From Kitasatospora sp. NBC_01250 (GTDB lineage: Bacteria; Actinomycetota; Actinomycetes; Streptomycetales; Streptomycetaceae), in the NCBI RefSeq assembly GCF_036226465.1, contig NZ_CP108476.1, positions 2,480,001 to 2,544,000 of the forward strand: a stretch of 64,000 nt of DNA, given 5' to 3'. This document shows positions 41,972-50,863 of this stretch, piece after piece. The first letter of the stretch is position 1. The number at the start of each line of letters is the position of its first letter. The position numbers and the translations under genes were made by a program. The notes under the pieces are model-generated. The model searched no databases, had not been told where the DNA came from, and worked only from the letters and a program-made list of their open reading frames with translations.

Positions 41972-44126
41972 GCAGGCGCCGGCAGGCGGCGGCCAGCGCC
42001 TGCGGATCGCCGGGCTCCACCAGCAGGCCGGTCACCTCGTCGTCCACCACGTGCGGGATGCCGCCCACCCGGGAGCCGACCACGGGGGTGGCGCAGGCCA
42101 TCGCCTCGATCAGGGTCATCCCGAAGGACTCCGCCGAGCTCAGCGAGGGCAGTACGAGCAGCGCGGCGTGCTGGAGTTCGGCGACCAGCGGCGCCCCGGT
42201 GAGCGCCCCGGTGAACTCCACCCGCCCGGCCACCCCCAGCCGCTCGGCCTCGGCGCGCAGCTCGGGGACGGCGTCGCCGTCGCCGACCAGGCGCAGCCGG
42301 GCCCGCGGCTGGTCGGCGAGCTGCGCGAAGGCGGTCAGCAGCACCGGCACGCCCTTCCAGGCCGAGGTGCGGTCCATCCGTCCGACGTAGAGCACCGTGG
42401 GCGGGCGCTCGGCGGCCGGCGGGCCCGGGGTGAAGCGCTCGGTGTCCACGCCCGGCGGGATCCGCACCGCACCGCGCCGGTTCGCCGCCAGCGAGACCGG
42501 GGAGACCGCGACCAGCGCCCCGGCTCGCGCGAAGAGCCGTGGCAGCACCAGGCGTTCGTAGCCGCCGATCAGCTGGTCCACCCCGCGCTGCCCCTTGGCC
42601 ATCGAGCCGGCGTGGTAGGTCAGCACGGTCGGCCGCGGGCCGCTGAGCGCCACCGCCAGGTCGCCCAGGCCCGGCACCGGGGCGTGTGCGCTGACCACGT
42701 CGATACCCAGCCGGCGCAGCCAGTAGGGCAGTTGGAGCGGCCAGAGCGGGCTGAGCGGAGTGTTGGAGAGCCGGGCCCAGGTGCCGAGCCGGACCACCGG
42801 CAGGCCGTCCTCGACCGTGACGGTGGTGCGCCGGCCCGCGGTGTTGGTGGTGATCACGGCGGCCCGCAGCCCGGGGTCGGCGGCCACCGCCCCGGCGACC
42901 CGGGCCGCGTAGCCCTCCACCCCGCCGATCTTCGGCGGGTAGTACGGCGCCACCACCGCCACCCCGCGCCGGCGCCGGCGGCTCAGCGCCCGGGCGAAGA
43001 CCTCCGCCGTCCGGTCGGCCTGCCGCTCCCAGGAGAGCTCGGCCGCCGCGAGCCGTCGGCCCGCCGCACCGAGCCGCCCGGCGAGCGGGTCGTCGGTCAG
43101 CACGGCGGCCAGCGCGGTGGTCAGGGCCGGCAGGTCACCGGGGTCGGCGAGCAGGCCCGACTCGCCCTCGGCCACCAGCGAGGGGATGCCGCCGACCCGG
43201 GTGCTGACCACCGGGCGCCCGCAGGCCATCGCCTCCACCAGCACGCTGGGGAAGCTGTCGTAGTGGGTGGGCAGCGCCAGCACCCGGGAGCGGCGGTAGG
43301 CGGCGACCAGCTCGTCCCCGGTCAGCCGGCCGCTGAACCGCACCAGGTGGGCGACGCCCAGCCGGTAGGCCAGGCGCCGGTGCGCGGCGGCGGCCGATCC
43401 GTCGCCGACCACCTCCAGTCGCACCCCGGGCACCCGCCGCGCCAACTCGCCCAGCACGCGCAGCAGATCGGGCAGGCCCTTGTAGGCGGTGGCGCGCTCC
43501 AGCGAGCCGACGAAGAGGATCCGCGGCTCGCCCGGCAGCGGGCTCGGGGCGAACCGCGCCAGGTCCACCCCGGGCGAGACGGTGACGGCCCGGCCGGCGA
43601 AGAGGCGGGCCAGGTCGGCCCGGACGTAGTCGGAGGAGCAGATCAGCTCGCCGGCCCGGCGCACCGTGCCGGCCAGCAGGGTGCGCTCGTAGAGCGAGCA
43701 GACGGCGGTGCCCAGCGGATCGCCCTTGCGCATCCGCCCGGTGTGGTAGGTCAGCACGAACGGCAGCGGACCGCAGGCCCGGGCGGCGGCGTCGGCGAAG
43801 AGCGGCACGGGGGCGTGCGCGTTGACCAGGTCCACCTGCTCCTCGCGGATCAGCGCGCCCAGCGCGGCGCGCCAGCCGGCGCCGATCCGGGTGCGGGAGA
43901 TCCGCAGCGGGGCGGGCAGCCGGTGCACCACGAGCCCGTCCGCTTCGTGGCGCCCGATGGCGCCGCCGTCCCCCACCGTGGCGGCGACCACCACGCGGTA
44001 GCCGTGCCGCTCCCGCAGCTGCCGGGCCAGCTGCCAGGTGTACTGCTCGACCCCGCCGGTGTCGGGCGGGAAGTAGGGGGTGGCCAGTAGCACGGTGCGC
44101 CCGGCGCCTGCCCGACGGCCGGTCAT
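41847..44126 (-). CDS. tandem double GT4 glycosyltransferase
   Basis: This 759-residue protein consists of two complete GT-B family 4 transferases in series: about 1-385 (VLLATPYFPPDTGGVEQYTW ... HYDSFPSVLVEAMACGRPVVSTRVGGIPSLV) and 388-759 (VAVVAPYYPPKIGGVEGYAA ... SSAESFGMTLIEAMACATPVVGSRVGGIPHVV). Both carry the Glu-rich acceptor/donor motif E-x7-E and a SLERATAYKG/MDRTSAWKG switch region, so both look active. A fused pair could add two sugars in succession to a lipid-linked repeat unit. It is the last gene of the leftward glycan operon and overlaps the preceding gene by four bases. Confidence 0.88.
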   Translation of the reverse strand: MTGRRAGAGRTVLLATPYFPPDTGGVEQYTWQLARQLRERHGYRVVVAATVGDGGAIGRHEADGLVVHRLPAPLRISRTRIGAGWRAALGALIREEQVDLVNAHAPVPLFADAAARACGPLPFVLTYHTGRMRKGDPLGTAVCSLYERTLLAGTVRRAGELICSSDYVRADLARLFAGRAVTVSPGVDLARFAPSPLPGEPRILFVGSLERATAYKGLPDLLRVLGELARRVPGVRLEVVGDGSAAAAHRRLAYRLGVAHLVRFSGRLTGDELVAAYRRSRVLALPTHYDSFPSVLVEAMACGRPVVSTRVGGIPSLVAEGESGLLADPGDLPALTTALAAVLTDDPLAGRLGAAGRRLAAAELSWERQADRTAEVFARALSRRRRRGVAVVAPYYPPKIGGVEGYAARVAGAVAADPGLRAAVITTNTAGRRTTVTVEDGLPVVRLGTWARLSNTPLSPLWPLQLPYWLRRLGIDVVSAHAPVPGLGDLAVALSGPRPTVLTYHAGSMAKGQRGVDQLIGGYERLVLPRLFARAGALVAVSPVSLAANRRGAVRIPPGVDTERFTPGPPAAERPPTVLYVGRMDRTSAWKGVPVLLTAFAQLADQPRARLRLVGDGDAVPELRAEAERLGVAGRVEFTGALTGAPLVAELQHAALLVLPSLSSAESFGMTLIEAMACATPVVGSRVGGIPHVVDDEVTGLLVEPGDPQALAAACRRLLTDAGTAERFGTAGRRHVVEHYAWPGLTRRYLALFRALSPA

Positions 44127-46708
44127 GCGCCCGCCCCCACCGGCCGGCGGGCGGTGGCCGCGCGCAGCAGCTCGGGCAGTTCCTCGGCCCGGGCGACGTA
44201 GCCGGGCAGCTTCTCGGCCAGGGTCCGCAGGTACTCCTCACGCCCGGTCCGCAGCCGCTCCACCAGCGTGCCGAGACTGGCCGCCGAGACGTCGGCGATC
44301 GGCAGCACCCAGGATTCGAGCCCCAGGTCCCGCATGATGCCGCGGGTCTTGTGCTCGTACTCGATCGCGATGCACGGCACCCCGCTGGTCAGCGCGAAGA
44401 TCACCGAGTGGAACCGGGTGCCCAGCACGTAGGCGCACTCGGCGTACAGGCCCTTGAGGTCGCGGTAGTCGACCGTCTCGTCCACCCGCAGCGGCGGCGT
44501 GGCGCAGTAACCGGCGATCCGGCGCTCCACGATCCGGTCGTCGTCGCCCAGGTAGTCGGTGGTGACCTGCGGGATCAGCACCACCTGGGCGCCGGTGGCC
44601 CGCACCGCGTCGATGGTGGCCGCCAGCGCCCGCTCGTACTGCTCCTGTCGGCCCGGGGCCAGCCACTGGCGGGCGGTCATCCCGACCAGCGTGGCGTGCG
44701 GGTCCACGCCGATCCTGGCCCGCCAGTCGCCCTGCGGCGGCGGCGCGAAGGCGAAGCCGGAGTCCACCGCGCGGCGCACCGGGGTGCCGCGCACCCCGCA
44801 CTCGGCCAGGATGTCCACGCTGACGTCCTCCCTGGCCAGCACGAGCGCGGCCCGGCGCACCACGTAGGCGGCCAGCCGGCGCTGGGCCGGGGCCGGGAAC
44901 GGGCCGAAGGACTGCGGGGCCAGCACCACCGGCACGCCCCGGCGCAGCGCCAGCAGCAGCGGCAGCACCACGTAGAAGACGTTCTGGTAACCGTCCAGCC
45001 CGGGGCGGGCGTTGAAGTAGCCGCCGCCCATCGAGACCACCAGGTCGGCGGAGGCCACCGCGTCCACCTCGCGGCGCACCTCGGCCGGCAGCAGCGGGCG
45101 CAGCAGCCCGGCCAGTGGCCCGGCCAGCACCCGCGGCGGCAGCAGCAGGCCGAGCGAGACCAGAAAGCCCACCGCCTTGCGCAGGATCCGGCGCGGGGTG
45201 CCGATCGCGGCGTCCGCCACGTAGCGGCGGATCGAGCCGAGGTTGGCGGCGCCGTCGAAGGCCGGGTGGACCGCCCGGTCCTCCATCCCGGCGACGGTGA
45301 CGCGGGCCTGCGGGAAGGCGGCGCGCACCTGGCGCAGACAGACCGCCAGCAGGGCGGCGTCGCCCGCGTTCTCGCGGACGTAGGCGTTGACGACGAGGAC
45401 CTTCATGGCGGTGGCTTCCGTTCGTGGGGCGGAGGGACGGGCGGTCCGCGCGGGGGCGGCATGACGGGGGCCGCGCCGGCCCGGCAGCCGGGTGCGGTAC
45501 AGCGCGAGGACGGCGTACAGACCGGAGGCGAGGTTGCCCAGGCCCCAGGCGCAGCCGAACCAGACCAGGCCGCGCCCGGCCCACAGCGCGGCCAGGCCGA
45601 TGGTCACCACGGCGTAGACGACGTTGCTCCAGATCAGCGGCGCCATCCGGCGCACCAGCTTGAGCACGAAACTGCCCACGGTGTTCAGTGCCACCGCGGT
45701 GGTGCCCACGGCCAGCACCACCAGCAGGCTCTGCGCCCGGGCCGGGTAGGCGCCGCCGAACAGCCGCAGCAGCAGCCCGCTGCCCGCGGCCAGCAGCACC
45801 GCGCCCGGCAACTGGACCAGCGCGATCAGCCGGACCGAGCGGCGCAGCACCGGCCCGAAGCGCGACTCGTCGGCGGAGATCTCGGCGAACATCGACTCGC
45901 AGACCGCGAACGAGACGGCGTTGGCCAGGTTCGCGACCTGGAAGGCGACGAAGTAGTACGCGGCAGCCGCCGTGCCGAGCCGCTGGAGCACCAGCAGCGG
46001 CAGCACCAGCAGCGGCAGCAGGTTCAGCAGGCTGGACAGGTAGCTGCCCACCGAGAAGCCCAGTTGCTCGCGCAGCCGGGTGCCGCCGCCGCGCAGGGCC
46101 GGGCGCAGGCCGATCCGGCGGCGCAGGAACCAGAGCGAGGCCAGCACCGCCACCGCGTAGCCGCCGCCGACCGCCGTGACCAGCCCGAACGCGCCCAGAC
46201 CGGTCAGCAGGAACGGCAGCCCCAGCTTGCTCAGGCCCTGCAGCACACCGTCGACCAGGGTGTTGTACTGCGGGAGCCGCTCGCCGATGAAGACCGCGTC
46301 GGTGAGCAGGTTGACCGCCGACAGCGCGCAGAACAGCACCACCAGCACGGCCTGCACCGGGTCGTGGCGCACCGCCAGCAGCCGGGCGCCGTACAGCGGC
46401 AGGCCCAGCAGGTAGCCGGTACCGAGCACGCAGCCGGCCGCGAAGACCAGCAGCAGCGCCCGGTTGATCTGCGCGTGCCGCCGCTCGGGCGGGGCGGGGA
46501 ACCGCACCAGGGTGCTGTTCAGGCCGCAGAGGCTGAAGTAGGCGATCAGCGTGATCGCGTTGGTGAGCGAGGTGGCCGTGCCGACCTGGGCCGGGGTGAA
46601 CAGGCGGGCGGCGGCCACCCAGAAGAGGAAGCCCAGGCCGGCGGAGCCGACGGTGGCGGCCAGCAGGTAGGCGGAGCCGCGGGCCACCTGGTCGCGCTGG
46701 GCGTTCAT
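44123..46708 (-). CDS. fused oligosaccharide flippase and polysaccharide pyruvyl transferase
   Basis: One uninterrupted frame of 861 residues encodes two proteins usually separate. Residues 1-400 are a Wzx-like flippase (about 12 helices, VARGSAYLLAATVGSAGLGFLFWVAAARLF). From Met435 there is a polysaccharide pyruvyl transferase (MKVLVVNAYVRENAGDAALL, DLVVSMGGGYF, VLGTRFHSVIFALTSGVPCIAIEYEHKT). About 30 Arg/Pro/Ala residues link them with no stop codon. GGAAG lies nine bases before the internal ATG at 45406, so separate translation from there is possible. Flippases export lipid-linked repeat units; pyruvyl transferases add acidic ketals. Confidence 0.85.
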   Translation of the reverse strand: MNAQRDQVARGSAYLLAATVGSAGLGFLFWVAAARLFTPAQVGTATSLTNAITLIAYFSLCGLNSTLVRFPAPPERRHAQINRALLLVFAAGCVLGTGYLLGLPLYGARLLAVRHDPVQAVLVVLFCALSAVNLLTDAVFIGERLPQYNTLVDGVLQGLSKLGLPFLLTGLGAFGLVTAVGGGYAVAVLASLWFLRRRIGLRPALRGGGTRLREQLGFSVGSYLSSLLNLLPLLVLPLLVLQRLGTAAAAYYFVAFQVANLANAVSFAVCESMFAEISADESRFGPVLRRSVRLIALVQLPGAVLLAAGSGLLLRLFGGAYPARAQSLLVVLAVGTTAVALNTVGSFVLKLVRRMAPLIWSNVVYAVVTIGLAALWAGRGLVWFGCAWGLGNLASGLYAVLALYRTRLPGRRGPRHAAPARTARPSAPRTEATAMKVLVVNAYVRENAGDAALLAVCLRQVRAAFPQARVTVAGMEDRAVHPAFDGAANLGSIRRYVADAAIGTPRRILRKAVGFLVSLGLLLPPRVLAGPLAGLLRPLLPAEVRREVDAVASADLVVSMGGGYFNARPGLDGYQNVFYVVLPLLLALRRGVPVVLAPQSFGPFPAPAQRRLAAYVVRRAALVLAREDVSVDILAECGVRGTPVRRAVDSGFAFAPPPQGDWRARIGVDPHATLVGMTARQWLAPGRQEQYERALAATIDAVRATGAQVVLIPQVTTDYLGDDDRIVERRIAGYCATPPLRVDETVDYRDLKGLYAECAYVLGTRFHSVIFALTSGVPCIAIEYEHKTRGIMRDLGLESWVLPIADVSAASLGTLVERLRTGREEYLRTLAEKLPGYVARAEELPELLRAATARRPVGAGA

Positions 46709-47229
46709 GCGTCGCCTCCCGCGGCTGTCGCCGGGTCGCCCGCGCGCAGCCGCAGGGCCAGCAGGGCGACGGCGGACGCCGCGAAGCAGCCGACGGCCGC
46801 GGTGCCCTCGGTGGGGACGGTGGCGAAGTGGGTCAGCTGCCGGTCGATGGTCTGCGGGTGGGTCAGCGAGTTGACGCACAGATAGGCCCAGAGCAGCAGC
46901 GGATAGCCCACCAGGGTGCGCAGCACGGCCGTGAGCCGGTCCCGCGGCCGCCCCGGCCGGCCGTCCGGCCCGCGCGGGGCGCGCCAGGGCGGCCCCTGCG
47001 GGCGCAGCCCGCGGGTCAGGTGGGCGAGGGCGGAGAGCGCGAAGCACACGGCGCCGAAGGTGTCGCGGCGCAGCGGCAGCCAGGAGGTGAGCGGGCCGGA
47101 GAGGGTGTCGGGACGGGTCGCGGCCCAGGCAGCCACGTAGAGCCAGCCGAGCAGGCCGTGCACCAGCGCGACGTCCAGCAGCGGGCCAAACGGTCGGCGC
47201 AGCCGGCCGCGCGGGGCGAGGGGCTTCAT
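46705..47229 (-). CDS. small polytopic membrane protein of the glycan operon
   Basis: This 174-residue protein has about four hydrophobic helices (LLDVALVHGLLGWLYVAAW, TFGAVCFALSALAHLT, LLLWAYLCVNSL, AAVGCFAASAVALLAL) and basic loops. No known domain is recognised. It overlaps both neighbours by four bases inside the glycan operon. It could be an accessory subunit of the polymerisation or flipping machinery, but this is only position-based. Confidence 0.6.
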   Translation of the reverse strand: MKPLAPRGRLRRPFGPLLDVALVHGLLGWLYVAAWAATRPDTLSGPLTSWLPLRRDTFGAVCFALSALAHLTRGLRPQGPPWRAPRGPDGRPGRPRDRLTAVLRTLVGYPLLLWAYLCVNSLTHPQTIDRQLTHFATVPTEGTAAVGCFAASAVALLALRLRAGDPATAAGGDA

Positions 47230-48464
47230 CCGGTCCCCGCCGCCGCATCCGCATCCGCCGCAGCAGCGGTCGGGCCGCCCGGCCGCCCCGCACCGGCCAC
47301 CGCGTAGTGGCCCAGCAGCGCCCGCACGTGCCCGGCCCAGCCGAAGCTGCGCTCCGCGTACGCCCGCGCGTAGCGCCCCATCCGCTCGCGGCGGGGCGCG
47401 TCGGCGGCCAGCGCCACCAGTTCGGCCCGCAACCGCATCGCATCGCGCGGCAGCAGGCTGACCCCGGCACGGTCCAGCGCGTAGGGCGCGTAGCCCGGCT
47501 CGTCGGTGGTGACCACCGCGAGGCCGGCGGCCATCGCCTCCTGCACGGTGAGCGGGAAGCCCTCGGCGGTGGAGGGCAGCGCGAACACGTCGCAGGCCCG
47601 GTAGACCTCGGCGACCTGCTCGGGCGCCAGCGCCCCGAGGTGGTGCACCCCGGCTTCCGCTCCCCTGCTCCTCTCCCCCTTCCCGCCCCCGGCGCCCGTG
47701 CCGACGAAGACCAGCTCGTAGGCCGGGTCGGCCGCCGCCCGCAGCAGGTCGTAGCCCTTCTTGGGGACCAGCCGCCCGACGAAGACCACCAGCACCCGGT
47801 CCACCGGCAGCCCGTACCGCTCGCGCACCTGCCGCACCTCCGCGGCCGAGCCGGCCGGGTGGAACAGCGCGGTGTCCACGCCGTTGGCCAACTGCCGTAC
47901 GGTGTGGGGCCGGGCGCCGTGGGCCCGGGTGAACGCGCGGACCGTGTCGTTGAGCACCAGCACCCGCCGGGCCCGGCGCAGCAGCAGCCGCCCGAACACC
48001 CCGTACACCGCCCGCTGCGCGCCGCGCACCAGCGCCGAGGGGTGCGCCACCAGGCCGACGTGCTGGGTCAGCACCAGCGGGGTGCGGGTGAGCGCGGAGG
48101 CGGCCCAGGCGGCCCAGGAGGTCGGGTAGAGGCAGTCGTGCAGATGGATCACCTCGGCCCGGCGGGCCTCGCGCACCGTCTGCGCCAGCAGCCCGGGCGA
48201 GGGCACCGGGAACGGCACGCCGGTGCGCCGCTCGATCCCGTTCCAGGCGGCGTGGCGCAGCACCCGCACCCCCGCCTCCAGCTCCGCCGTGCTGCGCCGG
48301 CCCCCGGTGGTCAGCACGCTCACCACCGAGCCGCGGCGGGCGAGTTGCTCGGCCTCCTGGCGCACCACGTTCTCGATCCCGCCCACGTGCGGCGGGTAGT
48401 AGTGGCTGACCAGCAGGACCCGGCCGGTCCTGGCGCTGTCAGGTCCTGTGCTCCGCTCGGTCAC
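47226..48464 (-). CDS. GT4 glycosyltransferase
   Basis: This 412-residue GT-B enzyme has a family 4 N-domain (VLLVSHYYPPHVGGIENVVRQEAEQL), a middle RVLVLNDTVRAF and a C-domain with FVGRLVPKKGYDLLRAA and ALPSTAEGFPLTVQEAMAAGLAVVTTDEPG. It should transfer a sugar from a nucleotide donor to the growing lipid-linked glycan on the inner membrane face. The GTG at 48464 overlaps the previous stop (GTGA). A Gly-rich loop (GTGAGGGKGERSRGAEAG) is inserted near residue 275. Confidence 0.88.
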   Translation of the reverse strand: MTERSTGPDSARTGRVLLVSHYYPPHVGGIENVVRQEAEQLARRGSVVSVLTTGGRRSTAELEAGVRVLRHAAWNGIERRTGVPFPVPSPGLLAQTVREARRAEVIHLHDCLYPTSWAAWAASALTRTPLVLTQHVGLVAHPSALVRGAQRAVYGVFGRLLLRRARRVLVLNDTVRAFTRAHGARPHTVRQLANGVDTALFHPAGSAAEVRQVRERYGLPVDRVLVVFVGRLVPKKGYDLLRAAADPAYELVFVGTGAGGGKGERSRGAEAGVHHLGALAPEQVAEVYRACDVFALPSTAEGFPLTVQEAMAAGLAVVTTDEPGYAPYALDRAGVSLLPRDAMRLRAELVALAADAPRRERMGRYARAYAERSFGWAGHVRALLGHYAVAGAGRPGGPTAAAADADAAAGTG

Positions 48465-50863
48465 CGGAAGATCTCCGCTCCGTCGCTGCTGTAGATCTCG
48501 TTCTTGGTGGTGTCGAGCAGGGCCGTCGGATAGCGGTAGGTCACCAGATCGCCCCGGTAGAAGGTGGTCGCCTCGTCCTTGGTCACCGTGGTGGAGCCCA
48601 GGAAGACATAGGAGTTGCTGCCGACCAGGGTCGGGTAGATGTCGTCCAGCGCCCGGCCGCGGATCAGCGTCTGGAGCCGGCTGAAGGTGTAGCGGTCGGT
48701 CTGCACCTCGGACTGCACGTTCTGCTTCTGGTCGTCCGTGGTGAGCTGCTCCAGCCAGCTGATCGCCGAACGCTCCTGCGGCTGCACGTAGTAGATGTCG
48801 TAGTACTGGCCCGCGTTGTTGAGGTTGAGCTGTGGCGGGTAGCCGCCGATCACCTGCGGGACCGCCCCGGTCAGATCGAGGAAGAACGCCACCGCGAGGG
48901 TGCCGGCCAGCGGCAGCGCCCACCGCCTGGCCCAGCGGAAGGCCCAGAGCGAGCCGGCCGCGATGAACGGCGCGAAGAAGAACAGCCCCTGCTGGAAGGC
49001 CCGCAGCACGCCGTAGTCCACCGACAGCTGCGGCAGCACGGTCAGCAGGCCGATCACCACGATCATCGCGACACTCAGGGTGACCTGGTCGCGGGCCGGG
49101 CGGAAGGCCCGGCGGACCCGGCCCCCGCGGGTCCAGAGGCAGACCGCGAGCCCGACCAGCAGCAGGAGTTGCAGCAGGTCGGCGGCCCACTGGCGGACCA
49201 GCTTGTTGGCCCCCGACACGTCCAGGCCGGTGCGGCCCAGCGCACGGCCGACCGCGGTGAGCGGCAGGTCGGGCTCGGCCACCGCCTGCACCTGGTACTG
49301 CGCGACCTCCTGGGCCGGCAGGTAGTCGCCGTTCGCCCGGTCCTTGGCGGTCAGTTGCAGGGTGTCCGCCTGGTACTGGGCCAGCCGCTGCTGCGGGGTG
49401 ACCGCCTGGCCGCCGAGCAGGCTGTAGGAGGTGTCGGAGGAGCCGGACTGGGCCTGCGCCGGGTCGACCGCGTCCTGCACGGTGGCGGTGACCGTGCTGC
49501 GCAGCTGGCCGCCGGTGCCGGTCAGCGGCCCGGTCCAGAGCACCGCGGCCACCGCGGTGGCCACCACGATCCACCAGGTCACGAAGGCGGTGACCGGCTG
49601 GCGCGGGCCGCCGCGGCGGCGGGCGCGCAGTCGGGCCGCCAGGCGCCAGGCGTGGTCGGTGAGCAGCGCGATGGCCAGCACCATGACGACCACGAAGGTG
49701 GTCGAGTAGTGCGACAGCACCACCCCGCCCATCAGGCCGGTGAAGGCCAGGCGGCGCGCGCGGATCGGGCGGCTCCGGTCGGTGAGCACCACCAGGGCGG
49801 CGCCCAGCAGCAGGAAGGCGATCTCCTGGCGGGCCAGGAAGGTCATGTCGGTGAAGAAGGTGGGGAACGCCACGAAGTACAGCGCCGAGAGCAGCGCCAC
49901 CACGCGTTGCGTCACGTTGCGCACCGAGCGGTGGACCAGGGGCGCGCTGAGCGCGAAGAGCAGCGGGAAGACGGCCTTGAAGACGTACAGTCCGCCGATC
50001 CCGGTCAGCCGGGCGAACGCGGTGGGCAGCAGCGTGATGCTCAGGCAGGCGTTGTACGGGTCACGGAACGCGGCGATCTGCCAGCGGTCCGCGCTGAACG
50101 CCAACTCGAAGACCTCGTACTCGCGTTGGATGTCATGACCGGTGATGAACCAGCCGCGCAGCGAGGTGAGCAGCAACAGGGCGGCGGCCAGCAGGAACAG
50201 GCCCAGACCGAGCACCGCCTCGGGGTAGCGGCGGCGCCCGCGCAGCAGTTGGACGAAGAGCACGGCCATCGCCACCAGAGCGAGGACGGCCATGGTCGAC
50301 CCCAGGCCGTTGTTCAGCCGGATCGCCCCGCCCACGCTGAGCAGCAGGCAGCCGGCGCCGAGCAGCAGCACCGGGCGCAGGCCCGGCGTGCGGCGCGGGT
50401 TGCGGCGCTGGTTGCGCCGCGCCGCCCTGGCCGCGGCCCGGGAGCGGGGGCGGGTGGGCCCCGCCGCCGGGCCGGGCGGCAGGGCCCAGGCGAGCAGCAG
50501 CACGGCCAGGGCCGCGGCGAGCGCCAACGGCGCCTGGCGCAGCGGCCGGTCGTCGCCGAGCGGCGGCAGCACGGTGTTCAGCAGCAGCTCGGTGACCAGG
50601 TCGCTGCCGATCGCCAGCGCGACGGACACCAGCGCCCGCCCGTCCCTGGTCGACACGAAGGCGTCCGCGCACCCGTACCAGAGCAGCCAGGGCGCGCCGA
50701 GCAGCAGCCAGAAACCGGCCGGCGCCAGCAGCGGGACCGGCACGCCGGGCAGCAGCTCCACGCCGGCGGCCAGCGCGGTGCCGGCCAGCAGGGTCCAACG
50801 GGCGCCGCTGCGACGGACGACGGCCGCGGCGGTGCGGCGCAGCTGTGCCGCCGGGCGCCTCAT
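48461..50863 (-). CDS. large polytopic membrane protein (DUF2206-like; possible polymerase or GT-C)
   Basis: This 800-residue protein has 13 or more predicted helices, a long basic loop (TRPRSRAAARAARRNQRRNPRR) near residue 150, and an extracytoplasmic C-terminal part rich in Tyr, Gln and Asn (AISWLEQLTTDDQKQNVQ...SNSYVFLGSTTV). The pattern resembles DUF2206-type proteins and other GT-C-like membrane enzymes found in surface polysaccharide clusters. As the operon has no obvious Wzy, this is the best candidate for polymerisation or late glycosylation. Catalytic residues were not identified. Confidence 0.65.
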   Translation of the reverse strand: MRRPAAQLRRTAAAVVRRSGARWTLLAGTALAAGVELLPGVPVPLLAPAGFWLLLGAPWLLWYGCADAFVSTRDGRALVSVALAIGSDLVTELLLNTVLPPLGDDRPLRQAPLALAAALAVLLLAWALPPGPAAGPTRPRSRAAARAARRNQRRNPRRTPGLRPVLLLGAGCLLLSVGGAIRLNNGLGSTMAVLALVAMAVLFVQLLRGRRRYPEAVLGLGLFLLAAALLLLTSLRGWFITGHDIQREYEVFELAFSADRWQIAAFRDPYNACLSITLLPTAFARLTGIGGLYVFKAVFPLLFALSAPLVHRSVRNVTQRVVALLSALYFVAFPTFFTDMTFLARQEIAFLLLGAALVVLTDRSRPIRARRLAFTGLMGGVVLSHYSTTFVVVMVLAIALLTDHAWRLAARLRARRRGGPRQPVTAFVTWWIVVATAVAAVLWTGPLTGTGGQLRSTVTATVQDAVDPAQAQSGSSDTSYSLLGGQAVTPQQRLAQYQADTLQLTAKDRANGDYLPAQEVAQYQVQAVAEPDLPLTAVGRALGRTGLDVSGANKLVRQWAADLLQLLLLVGLAVCLWTRGGRVRRAFRPARDQVTLSVAMIVVIGLLTVLPQLSVDYGVLRAFQQGLFFFAPFIAAGSLWAFRWARRWALPLAGTLAVAFFLDLTGAVPQVIGGYPPQLNLNNAGQYYDIYYVQPQERSAISWLEQLTTDDQKQNVQSEVQTDRYTFSRLQTLIRGRALDDIYPTLVGSNSYVFLGSTTVTKDEATTFYRGDLVTYRYPTALLDTTKNEIYSSDGAEIFR

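Noticed and set aside
44351..46885. An 844-codon frame on the plus strand
   Set aside because: It is the complement of the flippase/pyruvyl transferase frame, full of Gln/Arg/His with no domain.
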